This document shows, one piece after another, positions 1 through 6,004 of a stretch of DNA of 9,052 nucleotides (position 1 is the stretch's first letter; the number at the start of each line of letters is the position of its first letter). The stretch lies in the NCBI GenBank assembly GCA_900555195.1, contig USKC01000109.1, positions 1 to 9,052 of the forward strand, written 5' to 3'. Origin of the DNA: an uncultured Lachnospiraceae bacterium. GTDB taxonomy: Bacteria > Bacillota > Clostridia > Lachnospirales > Lachnospiraceae. The notes under the pieces were generated by a model, which saw nothing but the letters and a program-made list of their open reading frames with translations, did no database searches and was not told where the DNA came from. The position numbers and the translations under genes were made by a program.

Positions 1-306
1 GCTCTGCACATCCGCTTCATCTGCGTCTGCTATCTCCGGAGACACCGCCTCTTCGGAAACCTGCAGTTTAAATTCCTTCCGGACATCTTTCAGGCATCTG
101 TCACAACGCATGCCTATCACAACCTTCGCCTCAGCCTCAATCCCAACGTGGCCGGGTTCCTGGTTGACCAGCCTAAGCCGTACCGGAGATTTCTCCAATA
201 TTTGGAACATCTCTCCCTAAAAGGAAATCTCCGTCAATTCCAACGGAACTTCCATTCCAACAGCTTTGCCTTCCTCTGTGAAGATATCTGACAAATTCAC
301 CAACAT
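1..306 (-). pseudogene. yceD/DUF177-like gene, 5' part, interrupted by an in-frame amber stop
   Basis: Reading the minus strand from the ATG at 304-306 gives an N-terminus MLVNLSDIFTEEGKAV, then a TAG stop (217-219) at codon 30. The same frame stays open to the window edge, through RLRLVNQEPGHVGIEAEA and a CDRCL motif (C68, C71). This pattern fits the YceD/DUF177 family, linked in E. coli to 23S rRNA accumulation and usually placed before rpmF. The start is supported by GGGAG about 6 nt upstream and a consensus promoter at 358-386. The stop falls where relatives usually have a residue such as Gln, so one C-to-T change (CAG to TAG) would explain it. The next in-frame ATG (208-210) has a purine-rich AGGGAG only 2 nt away, so reinitiation is possible. 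The 3' end and any rpmF lie outside the window. Family assignment is from memory of motif and context. A sequencing error cannot be excluded. Confidence 0.7.
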
Positions 307-357
307 AGTAGACTCCCAACGGATCTGGCATTGCCAAATCCCATTCGCACTTTGTTA

Positions 358-386
358 ATTATACATAAGGCCATCCGATTTGTCAA
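358..386 (-). promoter_or_regulatory. Perfect-consensus sigma-A promoter for yceD
   Basis: On the minus strand there is TTGACA (381-386), a 17-bp spacer, and TATAAT (358-363). Both hexamers match the consensus exactly. Transcription would start near 350-352, giving a leader of about 45 nt before the yceD ATG at 306. The leader contains a small inverted repeat, TGGCA-T-TGCCA (326-336), and a GGGAG ribosome binding site. The promoter sits between the SGNH gene and yceD, so yceD and anything after it need not depend on the upstream genes. Confidence 0.85.
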
Positions 387-510
387 CAATAAATGATTTT
401 TATCTCTAAACTTTTAACTCCAAACTACAGCAACTTCACCCATAACCTTTTTCCCGGCAGCCCATGCCTCTTTCCGCTTCATCTGACCCGTGCAGACCGT
501 CTCATAGTTC

Positions 511-1809
511 TCAGACATCCGGCTGGCGGATCACTCCATGTGCAAACAAATAATCCTTCCAAATCTGATAATATTTCGCCTTCAGGTGAATCTGGTCATA
601 GGTGTAATCTGCGATCAGATCCCCGTTGTCATCACAGAGCGCATCGTTAACCTCCAGATAAAAGATCGTCTGATTATCCGCCATTGCTGCAAGGGCCTGG
701 TTTCTTTCATTAATATTGACATTATTGAAAACAGGATCTGTTTCGCTCTTCTGGCCGCTGACCCGCATGATTCCCTGTACGAAAATAATCGCGTTTGGCT
801 GAAGCTGCCTGATACGGTTAACAGCATCCGCATAAACCGTAAAGAAACTCTCCGTGGTGCCGCGTCCCAGTTCGTTAATGCCCAGCATCAGATATATCTT
901 TCCGAACTGTCTTTCCTGAAGCGCCTCCTCTAACGTTGCTTTCGTGCCATCCGCCAGACTTGCGAATTCCTTGGGGCTATCGAACAGCTGATAGATTGTA
1001 AGCGAGGTAGCTGCAAAGAAAGTGGTTTCTTCCTGGAATCCTCCATATTCGTCCAATCCCACTGTCCGGGAATCCCCAATAAACAGCGCATCATTAAAAT
1101 AATCCTCTGTAACCGGTCCCGGTTCATACGTTTTATCATCCAGCCGCTCTTGTATAACTGTCTCCAAGTCTTGACCGAGCGCATCTTCTTCGGCACTTCC
1201 TTCCTGCAAAGCTTCCTGGCTGTCACCAGCTTCCGCTTCCGGATTCATCGTCCCCTCCTGCTGCCCGGCCCCCTCCTGCGAAGGCTCCTCAATCAGCTGT
1301 CCAAATTTGTCGTATCTGGGCCCGGGTTGAGAGGCCACATTCCCTCCGGCATCCGAATCATTTCCTTGCAGCGCATGTTCCGCTCCGTTTCCCGAAACAT
1401 CCTGCATTACGTTTTCTTCCGAAAGCGCATTTCCTGACAGTCCATTCCCTGAAAGCCCGTTTCCGGATAGATCACCCAGGTTCACAATTTCTGAACCGGA
1501 AACCGTCCAGGATGCTTCCTGCCCGTTTCCCTGATTTTCTTCTTCCATTCCGGATGCCAGGCTTTCTTCTGAATCAGTTCTATCTGGAAGCTGTACCGTG
1601 GCCGCCCGGTGCTTCCCGCCAAACAAATCCCAAGGATATACACCGTCTTTCCATCCCTGAAACACCAAAGACACTTCCGGTGTCATCCATCTGTCCGCCT
1701 TCGTATAGGATGAATAAATAGAATCCTCTCCTGCATAACCTGCCCCCGTAAACAGAAGTCCGCTTATCAGGAGAACTATAAATAACAGACTATTTTTCGG
1801 TTTTTTCAT
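511..1809 (-). CDS. Secreted SGNH/GDSL-fold protein, partner of the MBOAT acyltransferase
   Basis: The protein has 432 residues from the ATG at 1807-1809; a TTG one codon earlier could be read as a start but ATG is preferred. It has a signal peptide or N-terminal anchor (KK, then a hydrophobic run, then AGYAGEDS near residues 23-30). A low-complexity acidic linker follows (about residues 75-230), with SGNGL-type repeats at about 114-129. The SGNH domain fills the C-terminal 200 residues: FIGDSRTVGL with Ser247, LMLGINELG with Asn312, and DQIH with Asp405 and His408. In block II (FFAATSLTIY) a Ser or Ala stands where relatives usually have Gly. SGNH proteins next to MBOAT genes typically act outside the membrane in O-acetylation or deacetylation of cell-wall or exopolysaccharide. 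The gene starts 33 nt after the MBOAT stop and is probably cotranscribed with it. The polymer substrate cannot be read from the sequence. Confidence 0.8.
   Translation of the reverse strand: MKKPKNSLLFIVLLISGLLFTGAGYAGEDSIYSSYTKADRWMTPEVSLVFQGWKDGVYPWDLFGGKHRAATVQLPDRTDSEESLASGMEEENQGNGQEASWTVSGSEIVNLGDLSGNGLSGNGLSGNALSEENVMQDVSGNGAEHALQGNDSDAGGNVASQPGPRYDKFGQLIEEPSQEGAGQQEGTMNPEAEAGDSQEALQEGSAEEDALGQDLETVIQERLDDKTYEPGPVTEDYFNDALFIGDSRTVGLDEYGGFQEETTFFAATSLTIYQLFDSPKEFASLADGTKATLEEALQERQFGKIYLMLGINELGRGTTESFFTVYADAVNRIRQLQPNAIIFVQGIMRVSGQKSETDPVFNNVNINERNQALAAMADNQTIFYLEVNDALCDDNGDLIADYTYDQIHLKAKYYQIWKDYLFAHGVIRQPDV
1423..1470 (-). repeat. Short tandem repeat encoding the LSGNGLSGNGLSGNAL segment
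   Basis: Inside the SGNH gene, an imperfect 12-bp unit is repeated about three to four times and encodes Leu-Ser-Gly-Asn-Gly/Ala. A further VSGNG copy follows about ten residues later. The repeats lie in the flexible linker between the membrane-proximal N-terminus and the catalytic domain, so they probably act as a spacer. Ser-Gly-Asn repeats of this style are familiar from other Lachnospiraceae surface proteins (recollection, not checked). Repeat number could vary between strains. Confidence 0.75.
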
Positions 1810-1830
1810 CAATCACATCTCGCTCTCAGC

Positions 1831-1852
1831 CCGTTTCCCTTCTCAGAAACGG
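1831..1852 (-). other. Inverted repeat between MBOAT and SGNH genes
   Basis: CCGTTTC (1831-1837) and GAAACGG (1846-1852) form a perfect 7-bp stem with an 8-nt loop. It spans the MBOAT stop codon and lies about 22 nt before the SGNH start. No U-run follows, so it does not look like a full terminator. It may tune the level or stability of the downstream message, or it may be chance. Confidence 0.4.
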
Positions 1853-3261
1853 AAATACATAAACGGATTATTCGCCGTATTAGCCAGCTGGTATACCGAT
1901 GCCCAAAACAGGAGGACCAGTGCAACCGTAACGAACCATTTCCGTTTCCATTTCTCATAAACGGTTGCCACGGCAGGAATACAACAGATGATTCCGATCA
2001 GAAGCAGGGGCCCGTACTGCGTCAGGTACTTTACAATATCTCCGGGATTCAGTGTCTGCCCGATCCCGAAGAAAGGAAACAGCCTGGCGAAATAAATGCC
2101 CAGTTCTTCCAAATCCGTGATAGCAAAAATCACCCAGGTTAATGGGATGAGAATCCACACATATAGGCGGGACAATATCATCCTTCGTTCCAGCCATTTG
2201 CCATAGGAAAACTTCTCCACGATCACAAGCACGCCCAATACTGCTCCCCAGATCACAAAATTCCAGCCGTTTCCATGCCACAGCCCGGTCAGGAGCCAGA
2301 CAATGGCCAGATTCAGCACCGTTCGCAACCCCCCTTTTCGATTGCCTCCCAGAGGAATATAGACATAATCCCTGAACCAGCTTCCCAGCGTCATATGCCA
2401 TCTCCTCCAGAAATCGCTTACAGAGGAGGCCATATATGGCTGATTGAAATTGCGGATATACGGCATACCGAGCATCATTCCAATCCCCACCGCCATCAGG
2501 GAATATCCCTCAAAGTCAAAATACAGCTGCAGGGAATAGGCAAATGCCCCCAGCCAGGCGAGCGGTGTAGAAATGCTTTCAAATCCGATCGTCCGCATAT
2601 CATTCCACAAAATGCCCAATCGATCCGCAAGCAGCACCTTTGCCCCTAACCCCAGGATAAGAAGGCGAAGCCCTTCCTCAAATTGCGCCGGTTCAATCCG
2701 TTTTCCATCCAGTCCTTCCTGCGCCGCCTCATAACGCATGATAGGGCCGCTCCCGATCTGAGGAAACATGCAGATATAGGATGCAACCCGCCAGAAAGAA
2801 CTTTCAGCCGCCACTCTGCCCCGATATACATCCGCTTGATAAGACACCAGCTTAAACGTATAAAAACTGATGCCCAATGGGAGAAAAATGTTCGCGTTCA
2901 TCGCACTCCCCGCCTTAAAGAATGCCAGAATCCCGATATCTGTGACGACGGAAAGCAGCAGCCACCTTCTCCGTCTTTTGTTCCTCCACCTGCTGTGCAG
3001 ATAAGGAGAGGTAATATCCGCCTTCATCTGACGTCCGATCAGGTAATTTAAGGCTGTAACCGCCAACAGCAGCAACACATATCTGGGCTCCGCACAAGCA
3101 TACATCAGAATGCTTCCAAAGAAAAGCACGATATTTCTGAACCTTGCCGGCGTCAAATAAAACAGAAGCAAAAAAACAGGCAGGAAACGAAATAGGAATT
3201 CCAGACTGCTGAATACCAGACTATTCTCACTGACCAATCTTCCTAACTCAAATCCTGCCAC
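1843..3261 (-). CDS. MBOAT-family membrane O-acyltransferase (AlgI/DltB-like)
   Basis: The protein is 472 residues if it starts at the GTG at 3259-3261. It is strongly hydrophobic with many membrane segments. The MBOAT signature is clear: FWRRWHMTLGSWFRDYVYIPLGG (His289 region), then LLTGLWHGNGWNF with the likely catalytic His329. It ends in NNPFMYFRF, typical of the AlgI-like branch. Such enzymes pass acyl groups, usually acetyl, across the membrane for transfer to a polysaccharide or cell-wall polymer with a secreted SGNH partner, which is the next gene here. The start is uncertain: no ATG precedes the conserved VFSSLEFLFRFLP stretch, and GTG (codon 1), TTG (codon 9) and CTG (codon 15) are the options. 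None has an ideal ribosome binding site. Alginate, peptidoglycan and other acylated polymers are all possible targets. Confidence 0.9.
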   Translation of the reverse strand: MAGFELGRLVSENSLVFSSLEFLFRFLPVFLLLFYLTPARFRNIVLFFGSILMYACAEPRYVLLLLAVTALNYLIGRQMKADITSPYLHSRWRNKRRRRWLLLSVVTDIGILAFFKAGSAMNANIFLPLGISFYTFKLVSYQADVYRGRVAAESSFWRVASYICMFPQIGSGPIMRYEAAQEGLDGKRIEPAQFEEGLRLLILGLGAKVLLADRLGILWNDMRTIGFESISTPLAWLGAFAYSLQLYFDFEGYSLMAVGIGMMLGMPYIRNFNQPYMASSVSDFWRRWHMTLGSWFRDYVYIPLGGNRKGGLRTVLNLAIVWLLTGLWHGNGWNFVIWGAVLGVLVIVEKFSYGKWLERRMILSRLYVWILIPLTWVIFAITDLEELGIYFARLFPFFGIGQTLNPGDIVKYLTQYGPLLLIGIICCIPAVATVYEKWKRKWFVTVALVLLFWASVYQLANTANNPFMYFRF

Positions 3262-3303
3262 TTCTTAAGCCCCACACTTTCCTTATATTGCCTGCAGCCG
3301 GCT

Positions 3304-3318
3304 GTTTTCGACGAAAAC
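3304..3318. promoter_or_regulatory. Palindrome in the MBOAT leader, possible operator
   Basis: GTTTTCG-A-CGAAAAC is a perfect 7-bp inverted repeat with a single central base. It touches a second perfect palindrome, CAGCCGGCTG, at 3295-3304. Both lie 34-58 nt upstream of the GTG start of the MBOAT gene and downstream of a weak candidate -10 (TATTAT on the minus strand, 3341-3346). A one-base centre suits a protein-binding site better than an RNA hairpin. No regulator is identified. Confidence 0.35.
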
Positions 3319-3390
3319 CGACCATTCAAGCCCTATTAGCATAATACATTTTATTAGGAAAAGGAAGAGCAATTTTATTTATTTTTTCAA

Positions 3391-3409
3391 CTTAATAGTT
3401 TCTTAATAG
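3391..3409. promoter_or_regulatory. Direct repeat with 11-bp period, possible response-regulator site
   Basis: CTTAATAG occurs exactly at 3391-3398 and 3402-3409, so the units start 11 bp apart. Tandem half-sites one helical turn apart are typical of OmpR/PhoB-family response regulators. The repeats lie between the ackA stop and the MBOAT gene, 45-68 bp upstream of the weak candidate -10 at 3341-3346, where an activator could bind. The flanking DNA is very AT-rich, so chance is a fair alternative. Confidence 0.35.
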
Positions 3410-3421
3410 AACTGTAAATTT

Positions 3422-4624
3422 TTACTGTTTTGCAACCAGCGCAAAGGTTTCTCTGGCAATCGCCAGCTCTTCATTTGTCGGAATTACGAGCACCTTTGTA
3501 CCATCCGACGGTTTTGAAATGACGATCTCTTCTCCCCGCTTGTTGTTCGCTTCCTCATCCAGCACAATTCCCAGGAAGGACAGCTTTTCACAGATCATAT
3601 CGCGGATAATCGGGCTGTTTTCTCCCAAGCCTGCGGTAAAGCAGATTGCGTCCACACCGTCCATTTCTGCCATATAAGCGCCGATATATTTCAGAACCCT
3701 GTGAGAGAATGCCTTCAGGGCGCGCACTGCATCTTCTTTTCCCTCAAGATATGCATCTTCCAAATCCCTGAAATCTGATGAAAAACCATCCGACAATCCA
3801 TATACGCCGGATTCCTTATTCAGCATGGTCATGATCTCATCAATGTTCTTTCCTTCTTTATGTGCGATGAACTCCATCACAGCCGGATCGATATCCCCGC
3901 TGCGGGTTCCCATCACCAGTCCTTCCAGTGGCGTAAGTCCCATGGAAGTGTCGATGCATTTGCCATATTTTACCGCTGAGACACTGGCCCCATTTCCGAG
4001 ATGGCAGACGATAATTTTCAGGCTCTCTTCCGGTTTGCCCAGCACTGCCGCTACTCTGCCCGCCACATAGGAATGGCTGGTTCCATGGAAGCCGTATCTT
4101 CTGAGCTTGTACTCTTTATAATAATGGTAAGGGATCGCATACAGATAAGCTTCCTCCGGCATGGTTTGATGAAAAGCGGTATCAAACACTCCCACCATGG
4201 GCGTAGAAGGCATCAGAGCCTCACAGGCCTCTATACCGATCAGATTGGCAGGATTATGCAGAGGTGCCAATTCGCAGCAGCTTCTGATCGCATCTTTCAC
4301 TTCTTCTGTAATCAGTGTGGAACCGGAAAAATGCTCCCCTCCATGCACAATGCGATGCCCAACAGCACCGATCTGGGAAAGGTCTTCCAACACTCCGGTT
4401 TCCTTATCCGTCAGCGCCTTCAGCACCAGGCTGATCGCTGTTTTATGGTCTTCCATTTTCGCTTCGGTAATCTGCTTGGTTCCGCCGGCAGGCGTATAAA
4501 CAAGCCTGCTCCCTTCGATTCCGATCCGTTCACACAGCCCCTTTGCAATCAACTTTTCGTTCTGTGCGTCGATCAGCTGAAACTTCAGAGAGGAACTTCC
4601 GCAGTTGATAACCAATATATTCAT
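3422..4624 (-). CDS. ackA: Acetate kinase
   Basis: AckA converts acetyl phosphate and ADP to acetate and ATP in the cytoplasm, the ATP-yielding step of acetate fermentation. From the ATG at 4622-4624 the product is 400 residues, the usual length. An in-frame upstream extension of 12 codons is rejected because AGGTG sits about 7 nt before this ATG and the conserved NCGSSSLKF motif begins at residue 7. Known catalytic and binding residues are in place: Asn7, Arg91 (GHRIVHGGEHF), His123, Asp148 (VFDTAFH), His180 (RYGFHGTSH), Arg241 (GTRSGDIDP), and Glu385 in TNEELAIA. It follows pta by 63 nt, and that gap holds a GC-rich hairpin. The last codons run into AT-rich DNA with no convincing terminator. 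Confidence 0.98.
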   Translation of the reverse strand: MNILVINCGSSSLKFQLIDAQNEKLIAKGLCERIGIEGSRLVYTPAGGTKQITEAKMEDHKTAISLVLKALTDKETGVLEDLSQIGAVGHRIVHGGEHFSGSTLITEEVKDAIRSCCELAPLHNPANLIGIEACEALMPSTPMVGVFDTAFHQTMPEEAYLYAIPYHYYKEYKLRRYGFHGTSHSYVAGRVAAVLGKPEESLKIIVCHLGNGASVSAVKYGKCIDTSMGLTPLEGLVMGTRSGDIDPAVMEFIAHKEGKNIDEIMTMLNKESGVYGLSDGFSSDFRDLEDAYLEGKEDAVRALKAFSHRVLKYIGAYMAEMDGVDAICFTAGLGENSPIIRDMICEKLSFLGIVLDEEANNKRGEEIVISKPSDGTKVLVIPTNEELAIARETFALVAKQ

Positions 4625-4645
4625 ATCTATACACCTTTCCCTTCC

Positions 4646-4678
4646 GCGGCGAAACGCCATTGCTTTCCATTCCGCCGC
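4646..4678 (-). other. Intercistronic GC-rich hairpin between pta and ackA
   Basis: In the mRNA, GCGGCGGAA (4678-4670) pairs with UUUCGCCGC (4654-4646): nine pairs including one G-U, with a 15-nt loop. It begins 9 nt after the pta stop codon and ends about 21 nt before the ackA start, just ahead of its ribosome binding site. There is no U-run, so simple termination is unlikely. It may protect or process the transcript and set the relative output of the two enzymes. Confidence 0.55.
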
Positions 4679-4687
4679 AGCCGCCGT

Positions 4688-5689
4688 TTATACCAGCTGT
4701 GCCTGAACCGCAGTCAGCGCTACCACGCCTACAATATCCTCCCAGGAACAACCTCTGGACAAATCATTCACCGGCTTCGCAATTCCCTGCAGCATAGGGC
4801 CATAGGCTTCTGCCTTACCGAGGCGCTGTACCAATTTGTAACCAATATTTCCCGCATCCAGGTTCGGGAAGATCAGGACATTCGCCTTGCCCGCAACCTC
4901 GCTGCCAGGCGCCTTCGATTTAGCCACTCTCGGCACTAAAGCCGCATCCGTCTGCAGTTCGCCGTCCACCATCAGATGCGGGTACTCCTCATGGGCGATC
5001 TCAACCGCCTTAATCACCTTGTCCACCAGCGGATGATGCGCGCTTCCTTTGGTGGAATGGGACAGCATCGCAATGATAGGCTTCGCCCCAATCAGCTGTT
5101 TAAAGCTCTTGGCGCTGGTATCCGCGATAGCCGCCAGCTCCTCTGCCGTCGGATCCTGGTTCAATCCACAGTCAGCAAACAAAAACGTTCCGTGCTCTCC
5201 ATATTCACAATCCGGCACATCCAGAATGAAAAAGGCGGACACCAGCTTCACGCCGGGCGCAGTTCTGAGGATCTGCAGGGAAGGACGGAGCACATCTGCT
5301 GTTGCATGGCAGGCGCCGGCCACCATACCGTCCGCATCGTTGGCCTTTACCATCACTACGCCAAAGGTGAGCGGATCCGTAAGCAGCTTTTCCCTTGCCG
5401 CCTCCAGCGTCATCCCCTTAGCCTTTCTCGTTTCATACAAAAGCTGCGTATACTCTTCCAGCTTCTCCGTCTTCGTCGGATCGATCACCTTCACACCCGT
5501 CAGATCCACTTCCAGCCATCCTGCGCCGTCCATGATTTTCTCTTCATTGCCAACCATAATAATATTAGCAATTCCCTCCTGCAGCACATGGGCAGCCGCG
5601 ATCAGCGTTCTCTTATCATTGGTTTCCGGCATAACGATCGTCTTTTTATCAGCTCTCGCTTTCTCTTTAATTGTATCAATGTACGCCAT
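4688..5689 (-). CDS. pta: Phosphate acetyltransferase
   Basis: Pta converts acetyl-CoA and phosphate to acetyl phosphate and CoA, feeding AckA. The product is 333 residues, the length of the short bacterial Pta without extra N-terminal domains. Family hallmarks are visible: MVAGACHATADVLRPSLQI (about 122-140), FADCGLNQDPTAEELA (171-186), MLSHSTKGSA (208-217), FPNLDAGNIGYKLVQRL (274-290), and the active-site region NDLSRGCSWEDIV with Ser311, Arg312 and Asp318. GGAG lies about 8 nt before the ATG at 5687-5689. It has its own promoter (5744-5772), is first in a pta-ackA operon, and is transcribed away from tmcAL. Confidence 0.98.
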   Translation of the reverse strand: MAYIDTIKEKARADKKTIVMPETNDKRTLIAAAHVLQEGIANIIMVGNEEKIMDGAGWLEVDLTGVKVIDPTKTEKLEEYTQLLYETRKAKGMTLEAAREKLLTDPLTFGVVMVKANDADGMVAGACHATADVLRPSLQILRTAPGVKLVSAFFILDVPDCEYGEHGTFLFADCGLNQDPTAEELAAIADTSAKSFKQLIGAKPIIAMLSHSTKGSAHHPLVDKVIKAVEIAHEEYPHLMVDGELQTDAALVPRVAKSKAPGSEVAGKANVLIFPNLDAGNIGYKLVQRLGKAEAYGPMLQGIAKPVNDLSRGCSWEDIVGVVALTAVQAQLV

Positions 5690-5743
5690 TTCCAGAACTC
5701 CTCTCTTTTACCGTTTCATGCCAGCCTTTCTTGTTTAATCTAA

Positions 5744-5772
5744 ATTATACCGAATTCCCTTTTTGTATACAA
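5744..5772 (-). promoter_or_regulatory. Sigma-A promoter for pta-ackA
   Basis: On the minus strand there is TTGTAT (5767-5772), a 17-bp spacer, and a perfect TATAAT (5744-5749). Transcription would start near 5737, leaving a leader of about 47 nt before pta. The -35 hexamer lies within the palindrome TTGTATACAA, so binding there would directly affect RNA polymerase. Confidence 0.8.
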
Positions 5773-5799
5773 GTTTCTTTTTCCGATTTTCTTGTACAA
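5763..5799. promoter_or_regulatory. Two TTGTA-type palindromes at the pta promoter, possible operators
   Basis: TTGTATACAA (5763-5772) is a perfect 10-bp palindrome covering the pta -35 box. TTGTACAA (5792-5799) is a perfect 8-bp palindrome whose centre is 28 bp further upstream, between the two divergent promoters. The TTGT/ACAA half-site resembles operators of some GntR-family repressors, including AraR-like ones. That link is a family-level suggestion only, since no regulator gene is in the window. A repressor here could control pta-ackA and possibly tmcAL. Confidence 0.45.
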
Positions 5800-5825
5800 A
5801 ATCATGCACATTAAATCCGGCGGCA

Positions 5826-5854
5826 TTGTGCCTCATCCGCTTCCATGCTATGAT
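5826..5854 (+). promoter_or_regulatory. Sigma-A promoter for tmcAL
   Basis: TTGTGC (5826-5831), a 17-bp spacer, and TATGAT (5849-5854), with an upstream TG giving an extended -10 (TGCTATGAT). A TATAAT directly follows (5855-5860) but is badly spaced from the -35. Start would be near 5861, almost exactly at the base of the long hairpin. It diverges from the pta promoter, with 53 bp between the two -35 boxes. Confidence 0.7.
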
Positions 5855-5860
5855 TATAAT

Positions 5861-5982
5861 TAATTAAGGTTGCCATCTCATCCGCGACCCGGTCTATGTT
5901 CCGCTGCGTCCCTCTGACCATGAAGCCGTAGCGGGACACAGACCGGCCAGGCTCGGAATGCGGATGGGACGATAACCTATTA
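5861..5982 (+). ncRNA. Long near-palindromic hairpin in the tmcAL 5' leader
   Basis: Two nested stems are visible. The outer stem pairs 5867-5885 with 5960-5978: 17 of 19 positions pair, including two G-U. The inner stem pairs 5889-5908 with 5927-5946: 19 of 20 pair, including two G-U, closing an 18-nt loop (5909-5926). Three nucleotides (5886-5888) and thirteen (5947-5959) join the stems. A further TAAT/ATTA pairing extends the base. The structure fills nearly the whole untranslated leader, from the predicted start of transcription to just before the AGAGGAG ribosome binding site (5988-5994). No U-run follows, so it is not a plain terminator. All seven imperfect positions are transitions, so G-U drift in RNA and decay of a DNA palindrome fit about equally. 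It matches no riboswitch class that I recognise. A small palindromic insertion (TTAA on both sides) is an alternative. Confidence 0.6.
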
Positions 5983-6004
5983 AGCAAAGAGGAGTTCGCA
6001 TCGT

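Noticed and set aside
387..510. Terminator after the SGNH gene
   Set aside because: Only a weak 4-bp stem (GGCA/TGCC) is present, and the following run is purine-rich and not T-rich on the coding strand.
393..650. Plus-strand open frames at the end of the SGNH gene (393-650 and 538-933)
   Set aside because: They lie opposite the conserved catalytic domain of the SGNH protein and have no ribosome binding site or motif.
3405..3425. Terminator at the end of ackA
   Set aside because: The short GTAAA/TTTAC pairing is AT-only, overlaps the stop region and lacks a stable stem followed by a U-run.
4625..4660. Longer AckA N-terminus from 4660
   Set aside because: The extra 12 residues precede the conserved start of acetate kinases and would cover the ribosome binding site and half of the intercistronic hairpin.
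4001..4939. 312-codon open frame on the plus strand across ackA and the end of pta
   Set aside because: It is antisense to two unmistakable enzymes, runs across both, and its translation looks like a shadow frame (rich in His, Arg, Gln) with no family motif.
4976..5743. 255- and 229-codon plus-strand open frames opposite pta
   Set aside because: Both are shadows of pta, lack recognisable domains, and have no promoter or ribosome binding site that I can see.
5861..5982. T-box or tRNA-like element upstream of tmcAL
   Set aside because: No T-box bulge sequence, specifier loop or terminator/antiterminator pair was found, and the fold is a single long hairpin and not a cloverleaf.
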